Assembly: GCF_965216415.1 (NCBI RefSeq)
Contig: NZ_CBDCFU010000002.1
Origin: Marivita sp003149565
Lineage (GTDB): Bacteria > Pseudomonadota > Alphaproteobacteria > Rhodobacterales > Rhodobacteraceae
Direction: 5' to 3' (one strand)
DNA: 64,000 nucleotides
The notes beneath the pieces are model-generated. The model did not search any database. It was not told where the DNA came from and saw only the letters and a program-made list of their open reading frames with translations. Below, in pieces: positions 17,783 to 26,561 of the stretch; position 1 is the first letter of the stretch; the number at the start of each line of letters is the position of its first letter. Both the position numbers and the translations under genes were made by a program.

Positions 17783-18277
17783 TCAATGCTTCGTCCAACC
17801 CGAACCGTTGTGATTGGGTTTTTTCGTCTCAGAAACCTCGTGGAATTCGCCATCTATGACCGTGTCACGAGGGCGTTGCCGCTCAGGTTTAGCGAACGGG
17901 TCCTGTTGTGGGCCCATTTCAAAGCGCTGCACTTTGATGTGCTTGCGCATGTTCTGGATTAACGCTGATCGCAGTGGCGGGGCCAAGAGAGCAAAACCGA
18001 CCCCGTCCGTGAAAAATCCGGGTGTCAGCAATAATGCGCCGGCCAGAAGGATCATTGCGCCATGCGCGAGAGGCTCGGATGGGTCTTCCAGCCGCGAAAA
18101 CGAGCCGCGTAGATTATTCAGCGCTGCAATCCCCTGCGAGCGCACAAGATACGTGCCAAGAATTGCCGTCAGGACAACGATCCCTAACGTCGGCCACAGC
18201 CCAATCAGACCGCCGATTTGTATGAACAAACCGATTTCGATCAGTGGGACGAGCAAGAAAGCCACAAACAGCCACAT
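17783..18277 (-). CDS. fxsA: FxsA family membrane protein
   Basis: FxsA is a small inner-membrane protein first known for relieving phage exclusion in E. coli; its cellular role is unclear. The 164-aa product has the family N-terminus MWLFVAFLLVPLIEIGLFIQ, a second hydrophobic segment (TLGIVVLTAILGTYLVRSQG), a third around residue 75-95 (AMILLAGALLLTPGFFTDGVG), and a polar C-terminal tail. It lies 66 bp upstream of secB on the same strand and diverges from the Tim44-like gene across 104 bp. Confidence 0.88.
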   Translation of the reverse strand: MWLFVAFLLVPLIEIGLFIQIGGLIGLWPTLGIVVLTAILGTYLVRSQGIAALNNLRGSFSRLEDPSEPLAHGAMILLAGALLLTPGFFTDGVGFALLAPPLRSALIQNMRKHIKVQRFEMGPQQDPFAKPERQRPRDTVIDGEFHEVSETKKPNHNGSGWTKH

Positions 18278-18381
18278 ATCAAGGCACTCCTTTCACTGGA
18301 CGCGCGGTGGACTAAGCGCTGCCCAACACCTACATAAGAACCCAACAACGACGTTTCCACTTTGGTCTGGGCGAGGTCCTG

Positions 18382-19041
18382 ATGAATTCTCCGCTGATAC
18401 AGCTCTTGGTGCTTGCTGGCATCGCCGTCTTTTTGATCCTGCGATTGAAAAGCGTTTTAGGGACACGGGAAGGTTTCGAAAAGCCGCCAGTGACCCAACA
18501 GGATGCGCCCTCGTCGTCTCGTCGAGACTTTGAAGTGATTGAGGGTGGACCTGACCACGACATCGTCGACCACGTTGAGGCGGGAAGCGACGCCGCCGAC
18601 GCGCTTGCGCGTATGAAGCGGGCGGAGCCGTCTTTCGGAGTTGGTGAGTTCCTGGGCGGCGCACGCGGCGCATACGAGATGATCCTTATGGGATTCGAAC
18701 GCGGCGAGCTTGCCGAGATCAAGCCCTTCCTTGCGGAAGACGTTTACGAGACCTTTGCCGAGGTGGTCGAAGCGCGGGAAGAACAGGGTCTGACCATCGA
18801 AGCCGAATTTGTTGGCGTCCGCGAGATGTCACTGGTGGATGCGACTTTCGACGAAGCCAGTGCGATGGCGGAAATTACCGTGAAGTATATCGGAGAGCTG
18901 ACTTCAGTCGTGCGTGACAATTCTGGTGAAATCATCGAAGGGTCGCCGACCCAGGTTAAGCGGCAAAAAGACGTTTGGACCTATGCTCGCCGAATGGGCG
19001 TGGACGATCCGAATTGGCAACTTGTCGCCACGGGCGAATGA
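18382..19041 (+). CDS. Tim44/TimA-like domain protein
   Basis: The 219-aa protein has one N-terminal membrane segment (residues 5-21, IQLLVLAGIAVFLILRL), a polar linker, and a C-terminal Tim44-like domain with EIKPFLAEDVYETFAEVV, FVGVREMSLVDATFD and VKRQKDVWTYARRM. Bacterial members are inner-membrane proteins of poorly defined function. The gene overlaps mltA by 4 bp, and the Tim44-mltA-smr run is conserved in this order near secB in many alphaproteobacteria, suggesting an envelope-related role. The family call is strong; the function is not known. Confidence 0.88.
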   Translation: MNSPLIQLLVLAGIAVFLILRLKSVLGTREGFEKPPVTQQDAPSSSRRDFEVIEGGPDHDIVDHVEAGSDAADALARMKRAEPSFGVGEFLGGARGAYEMILMGFERGELAEIKPFLAEDVYETFAEVVEAREEQGLTIEAEFVGVREMSLVDATFDEASAMAEITVKYIGELTSVVRDNSGEIIEGSPTQVKRQKDVWTYARRMGVDDPNWQLVATGE

Positions 19042-20081
19042 TCCGGCGGCTGGGCACAGCCATAAGTCTTGGTATTCTGATGGCAGGACCGGTTGTGCCC
19101 AGTGAACCAGCACCACAATATGCAATCCTTGGTTTTGAGGATTTGGATGGATGGGCTGATGATGATCACGAAGCGGCGTTAAGCGTTTTCAAAAACACCT
19201 GTGCGGATCTGGACGAACCTGATTGGGCGTCTTTATGTGCGTTGGCGTTCGATGCGAAAGATGCTCGTCAGTTTTTCGAACTCTTTTTTCGACCGATGCT
19301 CATCACTGATGGTAAGGAGCCGCTGTTTACAGGCTATTTTGAGCCAGAACTGTCGGGTTCGCCGGTTCGAACGGGGCGCTACCGTCATCCCATTTATAAA
19401 ATGCCGCCGGAAGCAAACGACCGCAAGCCTTGGTTGACCCGTCGCGACATCCTGACCAGCGGTGTGATGGAAGGCCGTGGGTTGGAGATTGCCTGGGTAG
19501 ATGACCCGGTAGAGCTTTTCTTTCTCCAGGTGCAGGGATCTGGCCGCATTCGATATCCGGATGGGCGCATGATCCGGGTTGGTTATGGCGGCGCCAATGG
19601 GCACAACTATCGGTCCATCGGACAAGAGCTTGTCCGCCGTGGCGTGTATCAGCCGCATCAGGTGTCAGCGGACGTCATCAAGAACTGGGTACGGCGCAAT
19701 CCGGTTGATGGCGAAAATCTGCTTTATCACAACGATTCTTATGTATTCTTTCGCGAGGTCAGTCAGGTTCCCGCGGATCAAGGGCCTTTGGGCGCGATGA
19801 ACCGATCAATCACACCTATGCGAACCGTTGCCGTTGACCCTGCGTTTACGCCTTTGGGAGCGCCAGTTTGGGTCGAAAAGGACGGTAAAGACCCTTTGCG
19901 GAGGCTGATGGTTGCACAAGATACCGGCTCTGCCATCAAGGGTGCGCAACGGGCTGACGTGTTTTTCGGTACAGGAGACGACGCCGGACGTGCGGCTGGC
20001 CAGATCAAGGATCCCGGGCGCATGATTGTCTTGATGCCTATTCAACGCGCCTATGCGTTTCTTCCCGAGGCCCTGCAATGA
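19038..20081 (+). CDS. mltA: Membrane-bound lytic murein transglycosylase A (MltA)
   Basis: MltA cleaves peptidoglycan glycan strands, forming 1,6-anhydro ends. The 347-aa product starts at ATG 19038 (ATGA overlap). It has a short signal-like N-terminus (two Arg, then a hydrophobic run ending around ...LMAGPVVPSEPAP) but no obvious lipobox Cys. The MltA domain follows (LFTGYFEPELSGS, DPVELFFLQVQGSGRI), with the C-terminal 3D domain (RTVAVDPAFTPLGAPVWVE, MVAQDTGSAIKG, ADVFFG). It overlaps the smr gene by 4 bp. Confidence 0.93.
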   Translation: MIRRLGTAISLGILMAGPVVPSEPAPQYAILGFEDLDGWADDDHEAALSVFKNTCADLDEPDWASLCALAFDAKDARQFFELFFRPMLITDGKEPLFTGYFEPELSGSPVRTGRYRHPIYKMPPEANDRKPWLTRRDILTSGVMEGRGLEIAWVDDPVELFFLQVQGSGRIRYPDGRMIRVGYGGANGHNYRSIGQELVRRGVYQPHQVSADVIKNWVRRNPVDGENLLYHNDSYVFFREVSQVPADQGPLGAMNRSITPMRTVAVDPAFTPLGAPVWVEKDGKDPLRRLMVAQDTGSAIKGAQRADVFFGTGDDAGRAAGQIKDPGRMIVLMPIQRAYAFLPEALQ

Positions 20082-20662
20082 GCCGGCGGCGATTGCGACC
20101 GGAGGAACAGGAACTTTGGCAGAAGGTCACGCATTCCACGACCCCCCTGCCCCAAGCTTTGCGGCGCGTTGAGAAACCGCAAAAACCTCAGGTGCGTCGC
20201 AAGCCAGAGCCGGAACCGATGGACCTTTCCAAAGCCTTTGGAATTGGAAGGCATCCAGAGAGATCCAAATCTTCTGTCACGACGCCTCAGCCAGCCGCAC
20301 CCAAGAAACCGGTGATGGACAAGAAAACGTTCGGTAGGATGCGTCGTGGCAAGCTGGTGCCCGAAGCGAGGATCGACTTGCATGGCATGACGCTGGATCA
20401 GGCCCATCCGGCGCTAACCAAGTTTATTCTGACGTCATATTCCCGGGGATTCCGGTTGGTTTTGGTGATTACGGGGAAGGGTCAGCGGGATGATCCACAT
20501 GACCCGATCCCGCGCCAGCGAGGCATCTTGAAACGTCAGGTGCCAATGTGGCTGAAGATGGCCCCGTTAAATACCGCTGTTATGGATGTGGCCGAGGCAC
20601 ATATTCGCCACGGCGGCGGTGGTGCCTATTATGTTTACTTGCGCAGAACCGCGCGCAGCTGA
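20078..20662 (+). CDS. Smr domain protein
   Basis: A 194-aa protein with a basic, low-complexity N-terminal half (residues 1-95) and a C-terminal Smr domain: IDLHGMTLDQAHPAL near residue 105, VLVITGKG, and HIRHGGGGAYYVYLRR at the C-terminus. Smr domains are found as the nuclease tail of MutS2 and as stand-alone DNA or RNA endonucleases. The substrate of this type is not established. It is the last core gene before the photosynthesis cluster, and its 3' end overlaps the convergent bchO by 28 bp. Confidence 0.9.
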   Translation: MSRRRLRPEEQELWQKVTHSTTPLPQALRRVEKPQKPQVRRKPEPEPMDLSKAFGIGRHPERSKSSVTTPQPAAPKKPVMDKKTFGRMRRGKLVPEARIDLHGMTLDQAHPALTKFILTSYSRGFRLVLVITGKGQRDDPHDPIPRQRGILKRQVPMWLKMAPLNTAVMDVAEAHIRHGGGGAYYVYLRRTARS

Positions 20663-21489
20663 TCTGCGACCAATGCCGGGGCTTCTTCGTGAAGCAGATG
20701 CCCGTAGCCATCAAACGTGAGCACCGTCGCGTTTGGCATCTTCAAAGCGCTGTCCCGGACCGATTGGGGAGGGACAGCCTTGTCGTTGTTTCCGACCAAA
20801 AAAGTGCAAGGAACGGTTATCTTTGCAAGATCGGCTACAAGACCGTCGAGTTTCCACTGCGCCATCATCAACAATGTACCATCAAGATGACTGTCGCTGC
20901 GAAACAGCTTTGCATAGTGGTTCAGTCCTTGGGGAGAAATTGTCGATCCTGTCGTCTCCATCAGAGAGACCACCTGCCCTGGTCCTGACATCTTGCGTTT
21001 GATCACCTTGGTCATGATCGGACTGAGTGCGACAACGCGAGCGGCGATGGGAAACAGAACCCCGGCCAAACCTTTGAAAGGTGTCAGTGCCGGGTTTACG
21101 GCGATCAAGGGGGTGTTCGATTGGGTTGATTGCAGCAAACGCAGCCCCAAAGCCGCTCCAGCAGAATGAGCGAGGATTGCTTTGATATTCCAGCCCTCGT
21201 TGTCAATCAGTGCTTGGACATCTTGAGCCATAAGCGGCAGAGACGATCTGTGTCTTGAGCCTAGTTTGGTCTGGCCATGTCCGGGTAGATCAATCGCGAC
21301 GACATGGTGATCACGCGCAAGATCAGTCATCACATCGCGCCAGGAATGCGTTGATCCGCTTGCGCCATGCAGCAGCAGAACCGTATCGCCCTGCCCCAGT
21401 TCCTGTACATGCCAATGATGCGGGCGCACATCGACAAAGTACGAATGTTCAGCGTGGGGCCAAGCCGTCAGAGTTTCTGCCGCGCCCAT
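20635..21489 (-). CDS. bchO: Alpha/beta hydrolase BchO (magnesium chelatase-associated)
   Basis: BchO is a conserved alpha/beta-fold hydrolase of photosynthesis clusters linked to bchD and bchI; its exact reaction is unproven, with a role around magnesium chelation proposed. The 284-aa product shows LLLHGASGSTHSWRD (oxyanion region), the nucleophile elbow AHSAGAALGL, and a C-terminal GYGHLLHEEAP with the catalytic His. ATG 21489 (MGAAETLTAW) fits the family; upstream in-frame codons lie inside bchD. It is the leftmost gene of the cluster and the last of crtA-bchI-bchD-bchO. Confidence 0.92.
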   Translation of the reverse strand: MGAAETLTAWPHAEHSYFVDVRPHHWHVQELGQGDTVLLLHGASGSTHSWRDVMTDLARDHHVVAIDLPGHGQTKLGSRHRSSLPLMAQDVQALIDNEGWNIKAILAHSAGAALGLRLLQSTQSNTPLIAVNPALTPFKGLAGVLFPIAARVVALSPIMTKVIKRKMSGPGQVVSLMETTGSTISPQGLNHYAKLFRSDSHLDGTLLMMAQWKLDGLVADLAKITVPCTFLVGNNDKAVPPQSVRDSALKMPNATVLTFDGYGHLLHEEAPALVADQLRAVLRK

Positions 21490-21493
21490 GCTG

Positions 21494-23182
21494 TCACCCG
21501 CCAAGTGCCGTTTCAATCGCTTGGCTGAGACCTTTGGCATCGGCGCGAGGCAGAGGGATGTATTGCGCATTCATCACATCGCAGAGCGTGCGCAAATCCC
21601 GATGTGGACGCACGGATGTGTCGATCATCGCGCTGGGAATTTTGAGAGACCGCACGTAACGCGCCATCGCCTGCGCGTCGTCATTCGCCGCGGCGCGGCC
21701 CGTTTTCCCCGGGAGCGGAACATTAGCGCGACCATCGGTCAGGACGGCAATCGAAGGCGACAATCCTTGCGCTCGGACGCGCTGGGCAAGCTCGGCCGCT
21801 GCCTTGAGGCCGGAGGCTAAAGGAGTGCCGCCGCCGCCGGGCAATCCTGCCAAACGGCGCTTGGTCTGAACCAAAGAGCGCGTCGGAGGAAGGATCAGAT
21901 CTGCGCCTTCGCCCCGGAAGGCGATCAGTGCCACATGATCGCGGCGGGCATAGGCATCCGCCAACATCAGTTCCACTGCGCCCTTCGATTCTGACAAGCG
22001 GGCAACGGCGGATGAACCGGACGCGTCGACTGCGAAGATTACCAAGCGGTCCGAGACCTCTTGGAACATTTTTACATGGATATCGGACGGGTGGATCAGA
22101 ACGCCAGAACGCTCGGGGCTGAGTTTGCGCCGGATGGTTTGCCAGGGCACAGCGGCACGGAGCGTGGCGACCAGATCAATCCGGTTGCCTCCGTCCAGCC
22201 GCCCTGACCGCGATGGCAATGGTCTGCCCCGGCGGTTGCCGCGCTTCTTTTGTCCTGCGCCGCCAGTGCCGGAAGCGGCTTTGACGCGACCGGACCCTTC
22301 GAGCATGGCGAGCACGTCGAATGGTAGAACTGCTTTCACCGCATCGATGAGCAGTTCATCAGGCAGGTCCAGATCGGACTCGTCCTGATTGGGGCTTTGT
22401 GTGTCGGGCGTGTCGTCGGAATGGGTATTGTCTTCGGCTTGATTGTCTTCATCCTCGGCCGGCATCTGGGTTGCGCGGTGTGCGTAAACCAGTTGAACCG
22501 CGATCTGAAGATCGTCTTCGTTGACCATGTCGCGGTTGTTCAGAGCCGCATTTGCGCGGGCCGCCGCCACCGCGATCAAGGGTGCGCGCAAGCTGTCTAT
22601 GCCGAACCGAACTGCAGTGACTGCAAGGGCTGTTGGCACATCTTCTGGGATCGAGACATTGGACAGTCTAGCGCGCGAGGCGGCAATGTCGGCTTCGTCC
22701 ATGACCATCTGCGCGAGTTCGACGTGACGGAGTCCCTCCAGATCAACCCGGAACGCAAGTCGTTCGGTTAGGGTTCTAGGAGCAATTTCGTCGTTCTCGG
22801 CCCCTTCGTCGAGAAGGATCAGCGCGTGTCCGACACCGGTATCAAGACTTTGTGCCAGTCGCGCGGCGAGACCTGGCTCGCATCGTTCCGCCATTGTGAA
22901 CACAAGGGGTGTTGGTGTTTCAAGAATGCCTTTGGCGCGGATAATCTGACCCCGCGTGAGCGTTTCGCCAATGTCGACGCCGCCGAACAATTGCAGGTCA
23001 GAGATAGCAGGCGCAATGCGTCGTGCGTTCGGAAAAAGCGTTTTAATGGGCGAGCAGAACATGTCGCGCACAGGACCCGCCCGCGCGCGCAGATGGAGAC
23101 CCCCCAACCCTTTCGGGTCGACCGCCAGAAGCGTCAGGGCCAGTTGGCCTTGGACGTTAACGGCACAGGGGTCTTCTCTCAT
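21494..23182 (-). CDS. bchD: Magnesium chelatase subunit D
   Basis: BchD is the AAA+/integrin-like subunit which, with BchI and BchH, inserts Mg2+ into protoporphyrin IX. The 562-aa protein has an N-terminal AAA+ domain without an evident Walker A Lys. A very acidic linker (DEDNQAEDNTHSDDTPDTQS) and a basic stretch follow. The C-terminal von Willebrand A domain has the MIDAS motif FAVDASGSSAV. It overlaps bchI by 4 bp. The short N-terminus is usual for BchD. Confidence 0.96.
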   Translation of the reverse strand: MREDPCAVNVQGQLALTLLAVDPKGLGGLHLRARAGPVRDMFCSPIKTLFPNARRIAPAISDLQLFGGVDIGETLTRGQIIRAKGILETPTPLVFTMAERCEPGLAARLAQSLDTGVGHALILLDEGAENDEIAPRTLTERLAFRVDLEGLRHVELAQMVMDEADIAASRARLSNVSIPEDVPTALAVTAVRFGIDSLRAPLIAVAAARANAALNNRDMVNEDDLQIAVQLVYAHRATQMPAEDEDNQAEDNTHSDDTPDTQSPNQDESDLDLPDELLIDAVKAVLPFDVLAMLEGSGRVKAASGTGGAGQKKRGNRRGRPLPSRSGRLDGGNRIDLVATLRAAVPWQTIRRKLSPERSGVLIHPSDIHVKMFQEVSDRLVIFAVDASGSSAVARLSESKGAVELMLADAYARRDHVALIAFRGEGADLILPPTRSLVQTKRRLAGLPGGGGTPLASGLKAAAELAQRVRAQGLSPSIAVLTDGRANVPLPGKTGRAAANDDAQAMARYVRSLKIPSAMIDTSVRPHRDLRTLCDVMNAQYIPLPRADAKGLSQAIETALGG

Positions 23183-24183
23183 GCAAAGACTTCCTCGACA
23201 GTGCGATCAACGCGGGTTGACGAGCCGGCATCGTCCAGCGGATCGCGACGCAGGCGGTGGCTGAGGGCCATCGAGGCGACAGACCGGAGATGATCGCGGG
23301 TGACAATTGGACTGCCCCGATATGCAGCAAGTGCGCGTGCGGCGCGCAGCAAGGTGAGTTCACCGCGTAGCCCGTCCGAACCGATGGCAACGCACAGACC
23401 TGCGCAATCGCGCAACGTGTCATCCGGAGCATCAATGGTCTTGAGCGCCTCGCGAGCAGAAAGGATCGCATCGCGGATTTTGGCGTCCTCGGCCGACCAT
23501 TTGCCAACAAAGGCCTCTGGGTTCGTGTCAAACGCGGCGCGACGGCGGATCACCTCGACCCGCTCTTCGATGTCGTTGGGTGACCGGACCTCGACCGAGA
23601 GGCCAAAGCGGTCGAGCAGTTGCGGACGAAGCTCGCCTTCTTCCGGATTGCCGGACCCGACCAGCACAAAGCGCGCATCATGCCTGATCGACAGACCTTC
23701 TCGCTCGATGACGTTTTCGCCGGATTGCGCCACGTCGAGCAGCAAGTCGACCAAGTGATCCTCAAGCAGGTTCACTTCGTCGATATAGAGGTATCCCCGG
23801 TTAGCCTTGGCCAACAGACCCGGCTCAAACGCCTTTTCACCCCGGCTGAGCGCGCGTTCGATATCGAGCGCGCCGACAAGGCGATCCTCTGTTGTGCCCA
23901 AGGGTAAATCGATCACGGGCGTTGGCACATCGATCATTTTGCCCGAGATGGGATCAGCCCAATCCGGCATCTCGGCCTCGGTTGCAGCATTGGTCGGGCT
24001 GCCCTCAAGCTTCTTTATCTCGGGTAGAAGCGCTGCGAGTGCGCGCACCGCCGTGGATTTCCCGGTGCCCCGGTCGCCGAAAACAAGAACCCCGCCAATG
24101 CCGGGGTCGATGGCGGTGAGGATCATCGCCAGTTTCATCTGGTCCTGACCGACGATAGCGGAAAAGGGGAACGGATGTTTCAT
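23179..24183 (-). CDS. bchI: Magnesium chelatase subunit I (AAA+ ATPase)
   Basis: BchI is the ATPase motor of magnesium chelatase. The 334-aa protein has Walker A GDRGTGKSTAVRAL near residue 35, Walker B LYIDEVNLLEDHLVDLLL, and the sensor segment VLVGSGNPEEGELRPQLLDRFG. Both ends overlap neighbours by 4 bp (crtA upstream, bchD downstream), so crtA-bchI-bchD-bchO form one tightly coupled operon behind the PpsR-boxed crtA/crtI divergent promoter. Confidence 0.97.
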   Translation of the reverse strand: MKHPFPFSAIVGQDQMKLAMILTAIDPGIGGVLVFGDRGTGKSTAVRALAALLPEIKKLEGSPTNAATEAEMPDWADPISGKMIDVPTPVIDLPLGTTEDRLVGALDIERALSRGEKAFEPGLLAKANRGYLYIDEVNLLEDHLVDLLLDVAQSGENVIEREGLSIRHDARFVLVGSGNPEEGELRPQLLDRFGLSVEVRSPNDIEERVEVIRRRAAFDTNPEAFVGKWSAEDAKIRDAILSAREALKTIDAPDDTLRDCAGLCVAIGSDGLRGELTLLRAARALAAYRGSPIVTRDHLRSVASMALSHRLRRDPLDDAGSSTRVDRTVEEVFA

Positions 24184-24887
24184 GCGGCGATATCCTTAAG
24201 AACACGGGGAGATTGGCCTTCCCAGCTGCCGATTTCGTCGGAAACACGGAAGCGGGCATACAGCTCTTCGCGGAACCATTTGCCGTCACGCACAGCGCGG
24301 ATGGCTTGAGCGTGCGGACCATTGTTTCGGGCGAATTCAGCCATGGAGCGGGAGTCGGGCCAGATTGAAAAGGTGATCTGCTGAAGAAGTGGTACTTCCC
24401 CGATGCCGATCTTGAAGAGAACGTTTTTGTCCTCGCCGATCACACCGCTGATGTCGGGCACCCGCTTCCAGAACTGCGCGGCCACGACAGGGCGCACGGT
24501 GGCGCGTGTGAGGGCGGCGATGGGTCCGGATTGCGGCGGTGTTTCCTCATTAAAGGGTGTGGCGCCAGACCATGCGCCCCGTGCAGAATACGGGGTCAGA
24601 AAGACGGTCCAATGTTCGGAGGCTTTGGCGCGATAGCTTTCGAAAATCGATTCCTGTTTCTGCGCGTTTTGTGCCCGTTCGAGATCGGGCCACACAGTCA
24701 GGATCGCATAGACGGATGTATTTGGGATCGGTGTGAAGCCTTCGCCGGTGCCAGACCCGCAGAGTTTCCAGAACTGAAGACCGTCGATTCGTGGAAGCGA
24801 CAGACGGGCCGCGCCCATCATTGTCAGGGCCCACAGCCGCGAAAGCGGTGTGGCAAAGCGATAGAAGCTCAGGCTCACGGTCTGCAT
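24180..24887 (-). CDS. crtA: Spheroidene monooxygenase CrtA
   Basis: CrtA oxidises spheroidene to spheroidenone, the red keto-carotenoid dominant under oxygen. The product (235 aa from ATG 24887, 239 aa from ATG 24899) begins MQTVSLSFYRFATPLSRLWAL, as in the family, and contains ATPFNEETPPQSGPIAALTRATVR in the middle. The inner ATG is preferred because GGGA precedes it; the outer ATG is only 2 bp from a PpsR box and has no ribosome site. It diverges from crtI across two perfect PpsR operators. Confidence 0.94.
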   Translation of the reverse strand: MQTVSLSFYRFATPLSRLWALTMMGAARLSLPRIDGLQFWKLCGSGTGEGFTPIPNTSVYAILTVWPDLERAQNAQKQESIFESYRAKASEHWTVFLTPYSARGAWSGATPFNEETPPQSGPIAALTRATVRPVVAAQFWKRVPDISGVIGEDKNVLFKIGIGEVPLLQQITFSIWPDSRSMAEFARNNGPHAQAIRAVRDGKWFREELYARFRVSDEIGSWEGQSPRVLKDIAA

Positions 24888-24901
24888 TTCGGTTCCCATA
24901 G

Positions 24902-24919
24902 TGTCAACTTAGTCTGACA
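24902..24919. promoter_or_regulatory. PpsR/CrtJ operator, crtA side
   Basis: TGTCAACTTAGTCTGACA, a perfect TGT-N12-ACA palindrome just upstream of crtA. PpsR/CrtJ binds this consensus in Rhodobacter; binding here is inferred. Confidence 0.88.
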
Positions 24920-24977
24920 TATTATGATGCGGCAGGGAAGATATTAAATAATTTGACGCACCTGTCCGGCAAAATAT

Positions 24978-24995
24978 TGTAAAGTAAAGTTGACA
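24978..24995. promoter_or_regulatory. PpsR/CrtJ operator, crtI side
   Basis: TGTAAAGTAAAGTTGACA, a perfect TGT-N12-ACA site 15 bp upstream of the crtI start. It overlaps a possible -10 (TATTGT at 24975) of a TTGACG-N16 promoter whose -35 lies at 24953. It is separated from the crtA-side box by 58 bp. Confidence 0.88.
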
Positions 24996-25010
24996 GTATA
25001 TCATGAGCGA

Positions 25011-26561
25011 ATGATGACCAAACTTGATACAGCCCTTGCGGCCCATTCCGACAAGCTGACCTCGGCGCATGCGATTGTGATCGGAGCGGGTCTGGGCGGG
25101 CTGGCTTCAGCAATGAGATTGGGCGCGCTGGGCTACCGCGTGACTGTGATTGACAAACTGGACGTTCCGGGTGGACGCGGGTCTTGTATCTGGAAAGACG
25201 GACACCGGTTCGATCTTGGGCCAACCATCGTGACCGTGCCACAGGTTTTCAAGGAGTTATGGGCAGTGTGTGGAAAGGATTTCCATGAGGAAGTCGATCT
25301 GCGCCCGCTCGATCCGTTTTATGAAATCCGCTGGCCGGATGGGTCCAAATTCACAGCCCGCCAAGACACAGACGCGATGCGAGAAGAGGTGCGTCGGTTG
25401 TCTCCAGGTGACGTGGCTGGCTACGATAAATTCCTGCGTGACAGCGAAGAGCGCTACTGGTTCGGATTCGAGGATCTGGGTCGCCGCTCGATGCACAAGT
25501 TTGGCGACCTGATTCGCGTCTTGCCGCGTTTTGCAATGCTACGAGCCGACCGTTCGGTTTACGCCCACGCCGCAAAACGCGTAAAGGATGAGCGTTTGCG
25601 CATGGCGCTGTCGTTTCATCCCCTCTTCATCGGGGGCGATCCGTTCAATGTGACCTCAATGTATATCCTTGTCTCGCATCTCGAAAAGGAATTCGGGGTG
25701 CATTATGCCATGGGTGGTGTTGCCGCGATTGCCGAAAACATGGCCAAGATCATTGGGGAACAAGGCGGCACGATGCGCATGGAGACCGAGGTTGACGAAA
25801 TTCTCGTCAAGAACGGGCGGGCGCGAGGCGTCAAGCTGGCCTCTGGCGATGTACTTACTGCCGATATCGTCGTCTCGAACGCTGATGCCGGACACACCTA
25901 TGATCGTCTGTTGCGCAACCAGCCGCGTAAACGATGGACATCGAAAAAGCTCAAGTCGCGCCGTTGGTCGATGGGGCTGTATGTTTGGTACTTCGGCACC
26001 AAAGGCACGCGAGACATGTGGAAAGATGTGGGCCACCACACGATTCTGAACGGTCCGCGGTACAAGGGTTTGGTTCGCGACATTTTCATGAAGGGCAAAG
26101 TCTCGGATGACTTTTCACTTTACATGCACCGCCCCACAGTGACTGACCCAAGTGCTGCACCCGACGGAGACGACACGTTTTACGTCCTCAGTCCTGTGCC
26201 TCATTTGGGACATGAGGATTCCGCTGAATGGAAAGATATCGAGCGGCAGTATCGTGTGCGTCTGACGAAAGCGTTGGAAGAGCAGCTTTTACCTGGTTTT
26301 TCGAGTCGTGTTACCGCAAGCGAGGTGTTTACGCCCGAGACCTTCAAGGATCGATACCTGTCGCCCTATGGATCGGGTTTCTCGATTGAGCCACGTATTT
26401 TACAAAGCGCTTGGTTCCGGCCGCACAATGTCAGTGAAGAGCTAAGTGGGCTGTTCCTGACAGGTGCAGGAACACATCCCGGTGCAGGGCTGCCGGGCGT
26501 TATTTCATCGGCAGAAGTATTGACGCAGCTTGTGCCCGATCCTGCATTGGTGCGCGGATGA
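25011..26561 (+). CDS. crtI: Phytoene desaturase CrtI
   Basis: CrtI introduces double bonds into phytoene to form neurosporene in spheroidene-type pathways. The 516-aa flavoprotein has the N-terminal dinucleotide fold IVIGAGLGGLASAMRL, then DKLDVPGGRGSCIWKDGHRFDLGPT, and the C-terminal signature LFLTGAGTHPGAGLPGVISSAEV. The start is ATG 25011 (a second ATG follows at 25014); a TTG at 24990 lies within the operator and is unlikely. It overlaps crtB by 4 bp. Confidence 0.97.
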   Translation: MMTKLDTALAAHSDKLTSAHAIVIGAGLGGLASAMRLGALGYRVTVIDKLDVPGGRGSCIWKDGHRFDLGPTIVTVPQVFKELWAVCGKDFHEEVDLRPLDPFYEIRWPDGSKFTARQDTDAMREEVRRLSPGDVAGYDKFLRDSEERYWFGFEDLGRRSMHKFGDLIRVLPRFAMLRADRSVYAHAAKRVKDERLRMALSFHPLFIGGDPFNVTSMYILVSHLEKEFGVHYAMGGVAAIAENMAKIIGEQGGTMRMETEVDEILVKNGRARGVKLASGDVLTADIVVSNADAGHTYDRLLRNQPRKRWTSKKLKSRRWSMGLYVWYFGTKGTRDMWKDVGHHTILNGPRYKGLVRDIFMKGKVSDDFSLYMHRPTVTDPSAAPDGDDTFYVLSPVPHLGHEDSAEWKDIERQYRVRLTKALEEQLLPGFSSRVTASEVFTPETFKDRYLSPYGSGFSIEPRILQSAWFRPHNVSEELSGLFLTGAGTHPGAGLPGVISSAEVLTQLVPDPALVRG

